From NCBI GenBank assembly GCA_031763025.1, contig JASSKH010000042.1, positions 558,001 through 622,000 of the forward strand: a stretch of DNA of 64,000 nt. The letters run 5' to 3'. Source of the stretch: Macrocystis pyrifera (taxonomy: Eukaryota > Sar > Phaeophyceae > Laminariales > Laminariaceae). The notes below the pieces were generated by a model. It was not told the origin of the DNA. It did not search any database and was given only the letters and a program-made list of their open reading frames with translations. Below are positions 25,251 to 36,600 of the stretch, piece after piece. The translations under genes were made by a program, and so were the position numbers. Position 1 is the first letter of the stretch. The number at the start of each line of letters is the position of its first letter.

Positions 25251-27699
25251 GGTCAAAGGGTAACCAAGCCGGGTCGTGCTGACAACACTATTTGCTGTGG
25301 GCCCACTTCAAATGTCCCCCGCCTGCATGGCGGATGAAGCAATGTCCACGTGTAATCGGCTACAGCCTTGCAAGTTAGAGGTGTGGGAGTGGGTTGTGAA
25401 GTGCCGCATCTTCGATCCATTTTCCGAATTCTCCGGATTAGTTTGGTTCGTGCGCGAGTTTTCTACGATTCTGCATATACCTTCAGGGTGGGCTAGTGTT
25501 GTGGTATCCCCTCTCCCCTGTTGCGGAATTATGATTTGTAGCAATCGTCCCCTCATCATACCTGGCAGGCGTTATCGCCTGCCTTTCCGTGCCTCGTCCC
25601 TTGTTTTTTTTTTTTATTTAATGCCCCGGAGAGCGAGAGGAAACCCCTGTCCACACTTATTTCTCAAGTTTTCGTGCACCGGTTCGAACTCGGTTCGTTT
25701 CTTCCACCTTGTGTTAAGGTCCCGGGTTGCGGGACACTTTGTATCCCTGGACAGGTCTGCCTTTTAAGTCGGTAAACATTGCACTCACATGTGTTGTTTG
25801 CTTAGCTATAGAAGAAGAGCAGTTCTATTCCTTTCGTGCACGCGGAGACTGAGACCAAGCTCGTGCTCCTCTGGAAAACCCCTGGTTTTCCATCTAAGAT
25901 ACGCCTTCCAAGTGCTACAAATACGTTCCCAGGTAGTTACCGGGCTTTTAATCTCACACAAGACCATATATTAATACTAGCCCACTCTGATGAGCCGTAT
26001 ATGCAGAATTATGGGAAATTCGTGGAAACCCCGATTCCACGAGCTAGAGCATGAGTCGAAGATGCGGCTCCTCAAAACCCACTCCCACACCTCTGAACGG
26101 CGAGGCAACGAAGCCGGCAAAGTACGTAAAAAAATCAGTAAAGGGAAGACCTAGCCTGAAGGGGCAGGAAGAAATCGTCGATGAAAGCCATCGCCATACC
26201 ACCCGCACGGGGGGGGGGCGAGGAAGATGCACGGAAAAGCGAAAAGTGCGTACGGGAACAAAAAGAAAAATAACACGGAGGACGACAAGAACCACCTATA
26301 CCCAGTCCACCACTCTGGAAGCGCGTCCCAACACCGAGCTGGGGTAGGCAGGACAGAATACGCAAAAACACATCCCCGACCCAGTTCAAATATATATAAA
26401 AAAAGAAAACACACCAGAAACATATCGGGCAGACAAAAATTCATCCCCCAAGGCCTAGGAAGACGACAAAAAATAACTAAATAACGAGTGCAGTCAAGAC
26501 GCGAAATTCAGCTATCCCCGGCGGCACCTCGACACTTGGTCGGGCCACGTCGTCCCTTTGTTCAGAAGACATCTGGCAAGGCAAGCAACAACTATTACAA
26601 GAGCTTATAACTTCTAACATCACCAAGCGCCTTGTGTGAATGACCAGAGCAGAGCCAAAGACATCATCAGTCGGTCCCTGCAGTAGGTCCATACTGCCTT
26701 ACACTTAACACTTGCCCATTTTTTTCGGCGCTTTGCGCCAAATGCGTTAAATTGCCCATATTGTAGGAGGTAAGGACCGGTCCTAACGAAGAAAAAAACG
26801 AAATAAAAAACGAAGAGAAGCACTAATTTAATAAAGGGCACGTGAATTTTATTGGTCAAATAAAAAAAATAGTAGAGATCTCGATACCTTCGTTGTCACA
26901 TTTCGTTTAATTTAAGCCCCAGAGTACTTAATTTTCACGAAACGGGTGCCACATAAACGAGATATCGTTACCCAGGGGCCAAGAGGAACGCAGCAGGAGC
27001 TCGAAGAGTTGGGATGAAGTTCCGATAAAGTTACTAAGACCGGTTGACAACCGCACGATGGCTGAGGTAGTGCGTATGGCTGCCAGGCGGATTGGCTGCT
27101 GACGACGGGAGCATGATGTATGGGTAGGGTATGACCAAGGGGTGCCCTCGCAAGAAACCGGGGGATCAGGAAGTGGCTGTGGCGGTATATTTTTCGATAT
27201 GAATGAGTGTCACTCAACATTCAAACGTCTGCCATCTCCAGCGATGGCCGATACACAACTTCTGGAGCACTCCGGGGGGTGCCTCGCGTGTGTGAGTTGC
27301 GTCTATCCACCGTCGTTGTGGAGCGCTATCGCCGGGAATCACGTGCTGCTGTGGCGGTTGAGTCATTCTGAAAAATTTGCACCGCGTACAAATTCGACTC
27401 GGCTTCTTATTATTCGTTCGTTTTTTTTCTTCGTTTTTTTTCTCATTAATACTCAATTGACAACCTGCTGTTTTTTACGAAAAAGCGAAAGTAAGTCTGT
27501 TCGTTTATTTCGTTTTTTTATTCCTCGTTTAAGGACCGCCCCTAAGGCCGTTTCCTATGCGGTTCGATTTCGAACTTCAGATTTGTATTTTTCCTCTCAA
27601 AATCGAATGACCCTACTTATGCAGTCCGATTATGCAAAATCCGACCGGAATTTTTTCGATTTGAGGGTCATCAGATTTTCAAATCGAAAAATGGCATGC

Positions 27700-28180
27700 T
27701 CTCTAAATTCAAGATATTATCCACGACAGCAAACAGCAGCGGAACCATCGATGAGTTGGATGGTGATACAGCTGTATAGCGACGTTGCTTCGCGCCCGAC
27801 GCACGGACGGCACCTCCCTCCGTAGCCAGACTAGAGTCGGCTGGTGCGGGCTCGGGCCTAGAGACCAAGAGAAGAGCACTCGACACGCGCCTCTCCGTGG
27901 ATACGTACTCGTAGACTACACCGCAGCTCAGCTGTACAGCAGCAGCAGCAGTCAAGTCACAAAATCAAACACAAAATACCAAGACAGGTTGACTCTAGCG
28001 CACTCGCCACATCTCTTCGCCACCAGACTAGAGGCAGTCAGCGTGGGCTCGGACGCTTGGGTCCTACGTGCAGGGCAGCGCACCCAGCGCGTCTCCTCGC
28101 GGCGCCAAATCACAAAAACAGCAGTTGGTCTCGGCGTTTGCTCGAATCTCTACACGCACAATAAATCTGATTTTTCCGCA
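27700..28180 (+). repeat. Dispersed repeat R3, copy 1 (foldback copy at 47755-48510)
   Basis: Landmarks: CAGCTGTATAGCGACGTTGC, CGCGCCCGACGC, CTCGGGCCTAGAGACC, TCTCCGTGGA, TAGACTACA, CAGCAGCAGCAG, then GGGCTCGGACGCTTGGGTCC and TCTACACGCACAATAAAT. The first half recurs in the same orientation at 47755-47960, and the whole unit recurs inverted at 48050-48510. It is followed by a 59-bp-period tandem duplication (28213-28320). Confidence 0.7.
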
Positions 28181-28212
28181 TAGGAAGGCCCTTTCGATTT
28201 GTCAAGCTCATA

Positions 28213-28320
28213 TCTGAAAATGCCATCGGGTCAAAATCTGAAGCTCAAAAATCGAACCGCATAGGAAACGGCTGAAAATGCCATCGGGTCAAAATCTGAA
28301 GCTCAAAAATCGAACCGCAT
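28213..28320 (+). repeat. Two-copy tandem duplication, 59-bp period
   Basis: The string CTGAAAATGCCATCGGGTCA, then AAATCTGAAGCTCAAAAATC and GAACCGCAT, occurs at 28213-28262 and again at 28272-28320 essentially unchanged, which implies a recent duplication. Confidence 0.85.
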
Positions 28321-28909
28321 TCGTAGGAAAGACCATGAAATTGCGGCCCGACAAGGGGTACGGTCTACCGGCATTTCCCCCCAAATCGAGATACGGAATA
28401 ATTTTCGAAAACATGCGATTGCGCCGCTTTTGCTTTTTGAATCTTTCATTTTTCGAACTATCCCCGGAAATTTCCGTTGTACGAGTATACACACGTGTAT
28501 CAAGCGTAAATCTGGTATATATACGTGCGTGTATACAATACGTATGATATGTATACGTATACGAGTTTGTTTGACAAACACCGACACACGTACGTATCGT
28601 ACAGCAGTACAGCAGGAGGAGTAGCAGCATACCGGGGTACGAAGTCGTCTTTTTTTTTCGATCTCATTTACTACTGCTGTTTGTTTTCTGCTGTCTCTCC
28701 TTCCTATAAAAAAAATACCTGGTAGTCGTAACTCAGATCCGGGGTAATAAAGCAGGCTCGTCTCCCTCCTCCCCCCTACAGTTCTAGCCTTGCATTCTTT
28801 TATCGCGAGAAGACTTCGGCCTTTTATTCCCTCGTCGACTATTGATAATATAGCATCGAATTGCTACCGCTACTACAGCAGTAGGCGCCCTCAGCAGTTG
28901 ATTCCGTAA

Positions 28910-28990
28910 GTTCGACCCACGTGGGATTCGAACTCCAGCACCAACTTTTATTAATACTGTAGCAACATTTGAGGGTGCCACAAGCCCACT
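28910..28990 (-). mobile_element. tRNA-like fragment
   Basis: Minus strand: GGTCGCCCCAGTGGGCTTGT (A-box-like) and GGAGTTCGAATCCCAC (B box), about 60 bp apart. The acceptor stem does not pair clearly, so it is more likely a tRNA pseudogene or SINE head than a working tRNA. Confidence 0.4.
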
Positions 28991-29940
28991 GGGGCGACCG
29001 GCGCATATACCCGTATGTACTCGTAACAGTTTACCTACCTGGTATCGAGTACCAGTAGGCAGTACAACCAACATGCACGAGTGATGGCATGCACGAGTGA
29101 TGGCACACATCGTACAAATTCACCGATTGTTTCAGATCCTCTGAGCTTATTACAGGCAGGCATATTACAGCAACATATATACCTGATACCAGGTACTGGT
29201 ATACGAGTACGTACCAGGTGCTCTGTACCTGGCACATTAATATAATACAGCAGCAGTACGAGCAGTACTTACGCATGTGATGCTTGTGTCGGTACGAGGT
29301 ACAGCAGCAGTATTATCTCGTTCTCGTACGTATGCACAATAATGAGCACCTACCTGGTGCCAGATGCAGTACGTGTTTTTTAATATAAGAATGTGCATGT
29401 GTGATATGAATGACATGATATCTCAATTTTGAGAATCTGCATGGACGAGATGACGATAGCATGGATAGACTGCTGTTCTGAGCTACGTGCGTACCAATAC
29501 TCCTGTAGTGACAAGGTATAGTATTTTATAAATTTTGAAATACGTCAGCTGTGAGTTCGACTGATTAAATAGTTGATACTCAACTTTGCAAGCTGCGTAA
29601 TACGCCTCGTCTATATTCCATTTTTACCTAATTTTACAAGTATTGGTATAGTATTGTATGATAAGTAACGGTTGGTACACAGGCAGTAGCAGTAAAGTAG
29701 ACATATCGTAAGGCAGGCAGGATCTTGATCACTTCGTACTGCTGTTGTTGTACTTATTGTAGATTAACATAGCTCGCGCACATGAATTCAAATCTACAAC
29801 ACACCGCTTGCCTTGTTTCCCATGAAAGCGCGCATAATCTCCTCGTTCTCTACTTGGTGATTTGGAGAAGTACAGGTATTGGAAGATCTCTCGGCTTCCA
29901 TCGGTAACGGCTGTGCCGTGGGCTGGCCGTTACGCGTCTT

Positions 29941-29943
29941 GCT

Positions 29944-29980
<37 letters not shown>
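29941..29980 (+). repeat. GCT/CTG trinucleotide microsatellite
   Basis: About 13 CTG/GCT units in a row. They give poly-Ala in open frames on both strands: plus 29879-30202 and minus 29794-30114. Neither frame has a recognisable domain. The minus frame ends in a more protein-like NHQVENEEIMRAFMGNKASG and the plus strand of 30120-30350 is also protein-like (LYFMHGYSAELQLVEKLSLD), so a short unrecognised gene could lie at 29790-30470. Its strand is undecided. Confidence 0.7.
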
Positions 29981-29982
<2 letters not shown>

Positions 29983-30650
29983 GGCTCCTTTCCCAATCTC
30001 ACCGGCTCTCACAGTTTTTGTAGACGGCATGGGCAGATCGGAAGTGGATCCATGCTCCGGTCCCCCATGCCCAACGAATTGGAATATGCTCTCGCACAAG
30101 GCACTCGCTTCCATACCGACTGTTGGAGAGCAAGTGCGACACGACAGCAGTATGGGTGCGGCAACAAGCGGAGTTGTATTTTATGCACGGCTACAGCGCT
30201 GAGCTGCAACTCGTGGAAAAGCTGAGCTTGGACTCCAAAGAGCTTGTGCAGGTTTACCCGCCACAGATGACGGCTATGGCAGAGTCGGCGGCAGAGCTGA
30301 CTTCCGAAGCTGAAGGGGGTGTGCTCCGCTGTGGACAGCGTGCTTTGTAGAAGCTGGAGAGCGGTGATGGAGAATGGCGAGCAGCACGCTGCAGGTCCGT
30401 TGCCGTCAAAACGGGGAATCGGGGAGTAAACAATGGTTACCAACCCCGGTTTGAACATGCGCTGAAGCTTGTTAGGAACACCTTGCTTCAAAAAAGAAAA
30501 AGGATCGTGCCCGCCCGTATCTGGGCACAGCCACACGACCATCGACCACCGCTCTCACAACACAGAACGACCCCAACGATAACCTCTAGAGTCGATCAGG
30601 CGAGACGACCAGCAGAAGTTGCAGTGCAGCATTTTGCTATTTGTACGTGC

Positions 30651-33600
30651 ATGAGAGTCCGGTTGGCGATCCTGCAGGCAGCGTTTGGGGCAAGTGCTAG
30701 GACCGCGCGCTACTTCTCAGCTGGTTTATCTGGAACAGCCATGGCGCTTAGCGATGCTCGCGAGACCATGCAAGTCAAGAAGCTATCCAGCAATGCTATC
30801 ATGCCTGTGAAAGGCTCCGAACACGCGGCAGGATTCGACCTCGCGAGGTACGAGTCCAAAGTATGTTGATGTGCTCCTCTGTTGCTGTCTAAAAGTGAGT
30901 TTTTTCGTTGTGGTGGCACTACTCATTACTGCTGCTGTACACTGCTGTGCTGCTGCTGTGCAAGTACAGGTATAATACTCGTAAGTCAGTTGTTTTTGAA
31001 TTTTTTATTGTTTTTTCAAGTTTTTGGCGCGAACGTACCGTCTGGCTCCCGGCTTCGGTTCTGTTCTTTCCGTTTATATCTTCGCCCTTCTGTTATCTTT
31101 CCATCGAAATTCAGATCCGGGGGTCACATGCATAGCAGGCTTTTCTCCTCCCCCCTCCCCACTACGGTTCTTGCCTTGGAAGGCATTTTTATCGCTAGAG
31201 AGAAGACTTCAGCCATTTCTCCCCTCGTCGACTCGCGTCGACTCGTGCCTACCCTCGCTACACACTCTCAGCAGTTGCACAATACCTGGTGATAATTACA
31301 CCTCGGATAACGTAACACTCGGATAACACTTATCTACGTTATGGGGCCTAACACAGGAACGTGGTAACGTACTAACATAGTGTTAGCACTAGAGGAGCGA
31401 TCACGGTAACGCAGTAACACAGTGTTAACTGGAAACCCACGAACGTGCACGAGCCTTAACGTTATGTTGTTGCTCGGTCTCGTCCAGCTCTGGTACAGTA
31501 ACATTATGTTACGCCGTGGTCAGTCCTTGAACTAACACCGTAACACAGTGTTAGGCTTTGACCAAACACGTACGTTATCGCTCTAACATTCCCAGATCGA
31601 TATCCGCATGTTTACCAACACGATAACATAATGTTAGTGTCGACGCAGCGTTAGACGTAACACAATAACATTATGTTACCCTTAGGAGGAGTGTTATACA
31701 CAACACCCTAACATAACGTTACCATGTTCGCCCGCACTACTAACACATGACATTGTGTTACAGATAACACACTAACGTAACATAACGCAATGACCAGCAC
31801 TACTAACACTACGTTATCTGGACCCCCCATCTGATTGCCTTAGGGTCGGATAACGTAACACTTAACGTTAGATACGTTACAGTCTTAGCCGGCCCATGCG
31901 TAACATTATGTTAGGATGTTAGCCTAAATGCGGAAGTCCCTGTAACATTATGTTACGGTGTTACCGTCAGTAAAGATCTGATGGTAACATTCCGTTACTG
32001 TGTTACCATAAAAACCAATCCGGGTCTAACTTTACGATACTGAGTTACCGTTGGGGCCGAAGTCGTTCTAACGTAATGTTACTACATTACCCTTTGGATC
32101 TTCCCGAGATCTAACATGTGTTACCTGTGTTAGTGGTAAAGCGGGCGTGTGGGAGCAACATAGCGTAGCCGTGTTATCCAATTTCGCCGACATCCCAGTA
32201 GGGGATACCTACAAAAATATCCCCGGGGGGGAGGATAGCATAGCATCCCTGGTAAAAAAACGCCTCCATATTTAAAAAACCCAAAACAGGGGATATTTAT
32301 GAGGGATCCCCGCAAAAAAACGCCTCATTTGTTTTTGAGGAAACCCCGCCAGTACGTTATCCATCTATAACACATTACGTTATCCATCTATAACGTAATC
32401 TGCACACTCGCACGTACGAGTTAATACGGCAGTAACATATTGTTGAGTTTAGATTGGGGGTGTACGTTATCTACTAACTTGTGTCACTACATACATTGCA
32501 TACGAGTTGACAGCATTAACATAATGTTATTAATAGTGTTTTATCGATCATATACATACGTTATCCGTTTGACGTATGTTATGTTGTTATGGTAGCAAGA
32601 CTTCCGTAATATCCTCACATAACGTCACTCGAAACGGACTGCTGCTGCGGCTGATACAGTAACATAATGTTAACGTTGTATTGACCATGCACGTCATCTC
32701 TCTAACGTCTGTTACGATAGCCCCTAGGAATTTCACTAACACACTAACATAGTGTTATGTACGCGTTTATTTGGCCGTGTACGTTATCCGTCGAAAGGGT
32801 GTTAGGGTAGCACGAAGAATCCCGCTGACACACTAACATAACGTTACTCGCTACGGGCTGATGCCGCTAACACGGTAACATAATGTTAACGTTTAAGTGA
32901 CCATGTACGTTATCCCTTTAACGTGTGTTACGGTAACCACCAGGAATTCCGCTAACACGCTAACATAGTGTTACTCGCTATGGGCTGCATACCCTAACAC
33001 CGTAACACATATACTGCGGTCAGTACGAGATCAAGGTAACACTCTAACATAATGCTACGCGATCGCCCGCCAATATCGTAACACACTAACACTATGTTAT
33101 CACAAAATCCAGAAAGGAGTTAACACAGTAACGTAATGTTACGTGTTTTTTCCGCTGACGCCTAACATTAACATAAAACGTTAAGTGTTACGTTATCCTA
33201 GGTGTGGATAATTTGAAGCAACAATCCGAGTGAACAAACCGAGTGAGGATTGCGCAATCCTCCTCTACAATTATCGTGGATGAGGGTTGGGGTGTAGGTG
33301 GGGATCGCGAACGAACATAAACGGACCGCTGCTGAAGGTGTACACCTCCTATTAATAGTACGCGCGAGCAGGACATGAAGCAGTTTGCAACCCTCGTATT
33401 AAACGCCCCCACAAAGTCACGAAATATTTGAAAAAATCGATCGGACCGATGGTTCGTACGGAAGGCATCCAGACTAGAAATGAGCACTGGATTAGAAAAA
33501 ACGGTTAACCGCGGTTTTTGAAAACCCGGCAGGTGTTTGCAAATATTCGGTTTTCTAAATATGTATGTGACCGCTTTTTTATTACCTTTTTGCCTTCCGA

Positions 33601-36600
33601 TAATGTATAGTACGTGTTCCATTCCGACTTGAATCGAATATCTTCTAATACCGCAGTAGTATTAATAGTAGTACCTCTTTTGGCACTCTGATGCAACAGA
33701 TATCCCGCTTTCCCTTGAAGGGACGCTGGCGCCCTCAGGAATGCATCAAGTTCCCGCGCAGGCGCTTTGGTAGCATATACATCCGACTTGAATTAGAGTA
33801 CGGGATTGCAACCATGTTCCGTACTTCGTAGTTGTAGAATAGTTGATGCAAAATTACAAGAATCCTGAGCTTTAAACCCTTTTTTGCCCGTTTTCGGGCC
33901 CAAGAAATTACTACCCGTCACGGTAACGAAGTTTCTCCTCCCGCCCCCATCTTCGACGACGACTCTCTACGAGATATAACATCCGCCTGGAGAACAGCAA
34001 CATTATAGTGAAGGCCACTCCTTCATCCGTGATGTAGCAATTGTGCTATGCTCCCTTGCGTAAAATTAAACTTTTTAGCGTTTTTGCGAGTTTTTTTGTG
34101 CTACTCGCTCGCAACTTCGAGTACACGAAAACACCTCGTGAGTCGCTTCTGGGTGCGTACGACCGCCGTCTGGCGCACCCGATACCCTCACACATCCCAC
34201 CAAGAGCATCCCTCAATTTCGCGGGCTGTAGTATCCTGTGAGGAGCTGTAGCTGTCCGTCCGCAAGTGAGGTGCAAACGTTCAGTTGGGGGTTGGTTGTC
34301 TCATCTTGTGCACCCCAAATTTCGACCAATTTCGACCACTGCAGCACCTCTAAGTCGAGATGTAGGCCTCTTTTGAGAACGGGCGGGAGATCAATCTCGA
34401 GAGAAACACAAGCTGCTGTGATGAACCTCTTTCAAGTCACCGTCGCTCTCCGGTAAGCACGAACCAGCCGTAGCTGTAAACGCAGCGTGTTAAACTAGCG
34501 ATATGTTTTTTCTGTTCCGATAAAACATCTAGATATTAGAGTACCCGGAAACCCGGGAAGTAGGGGACGCTTGGGTGCCAGCGTCCCCTTAAGGGATCCT
34601 ACTTGGGCCTTCCTCACTTGGCAAACCCTCGTTTACCCTATGCAAACTCCTCGTCAACGTTCCACTCCCGTCATTGACAGCAGTGCTTCAGTTTCTTCCG
34701 TCCTTGCCCTTGCCGGGTTTTTATTCTACTCCATTTTTGTTTTAGGGCACCCACATCTACACTAAAACGAGCCTGCAGCAATGAACAACGTTATCACGAA
34801 CACGATAGCGTGAAATTTGGGCATGCAAGGTATCCAAAAGAACCAGACACGCACTTGGGAGTACGCGATACGGTGCAAATCGAGGATCAGTAAAGTCACT
34901 CGTGGTTTCCAAAGTTTTTTAGAATAACGCCTCTCGAAGCGTAAGAATTGACCGAATTCTTACGCAGACGGATACATGGATAAAAAAAGCCGGTTTCCGA
35001 TAGACAAAATCAGGCCTTTTTCAATACTGTTGGAATATATTAATTTCGATCGAGCAATCCGATCCACGCATCCCGTCGAAAAACTCGGGGGTATTTCGAC
35101 GGGGTGCCCAATAGACTACACCCCCATTTTGATTGGTCTACATCTCTACCTTGATCCCACCCGGACCTGATCCCATTTGACACCCTTCTCCCACTTGGTG
35201 ATGCAGAAATATCATTAGCCCGGAGCCGCCGGAGGCCGTGAGCGCGAAGCGCGAACCGTAATAGCGCGCGGACTGCACTCAAGTGCTGCAGTCCATGTAT
35301 TGGTAATAGTGCTCAATTTGGGGAGTTTGTCCAGATCGACGTGGCATGTCCCATGAAAGCGAAGCAAGCCACGCCACTTATGTATGAGCTATGAATTCAA
35401 CCCTTTTGTTCAAGGTGTAGCCCATAGCACGCAACCTTGAGCCGTGTCGTCGACTGCTTCAGAGGCGAGATCCATCATTCCCGACCCCCAGGACCATGGA
35501 GCAGCCACAGCACGAGGTCCAACGGCCCCTAGCACAGAGTAGGCCACCCGCGACGCCTGAAAAAAAATCAAGGCCATCGCAAAGCCAGTTTTTCATCCCT
35601 CTTTACTCCCCACACCACACGAGCACCGACCAGGTCACGACTTCGTTCAGAAGTTCGACTGCTGTGTGGGGCTTTGGTGCTGCACGAGCCACGCAAGGCA
35701 TCCCAAGAGCGATACGCAGCCTCCTATAGCCGGTGCCGGCAAAAAAACTCTGCCGCTGGTCGCGGCGCTCCGGGGAGGACGTGTGCCCTCGCTTGCCTCG
35801 CTGGTTGCCCACATGTGTTCGTTGACCCTGTCGCGCTAGTCGAATTTTAGAGCACAATACGCCATTCCTCGATTGAACACAAACTGGAAATTCTCACGAA
35901 ATTCGATTCAAACACGATTCATGAGGGGTTTTCTGCCGTCGACGCCAAATGAGGGGAGGACCCCGGTTCGACTCGACATCTACTGCACTTTCCCTGGGTT
36001 CTTAGAAGGTAGTGTAGGATAGACACGCCAGGTTGTGGTATAGGATCGGTACGGAAGATCCCACAAAACAATCATCAACGATGATGGAGAGGAGAGAGTG
36101 TGTGCGAGGCTCGGGCCTCGCATTCCTATCTGCAGTGTTTACTTGCCACGGGATATTGAACAATCAAGGAATATGGGTGACAACAGTCGTACAAGAAGAT
36201 ACGGATATCCACGACTAGGCGAATGGTGGGACCTACGCAGGACAATATCCGTGCGATGGTTGGGTTCAGAACCTGGAACCCACATTCGTACTATTACGGG
36301 GGGCCATAGTAGATAGGACCAAATGTTGGTGAAAATAGGTAAATATATAGGTTTTTGTGTGTACCGTAGGTCCTAGTTACTATGGTCCCCCGTAATATTC
36401 AACTAAGAAAGTTTATATTCCTTGTTAATGCGGGCCTTTTCACCTCTCAAAACCTGATGCATCTCTATTTCTATATCTATACTTGGTACCTTGTGTAGGA
36501 GAGCATCTCTTGTATCGGATAACTGATATTTGATCAATCTCTCTCGTACCGGCAGAAATAGCTTCTATTCAGTATATGACTATAAAAAGAGCGAGAATGA

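Noticed and set aside
27142-27825. 227-residue plus-strand open frame
   Set aside because: It runs through T-rich DNA into repeat R3; composition is not protein-like.
31298-33205. CRISPR-like array (short palindromic repeats with unique spacers)
   Set aside because: The palindromes vary in sequence and spacing, there are no cas genes, the context is a eukaryotic intron, and TIRs with a target duplication explain it as a transposon.
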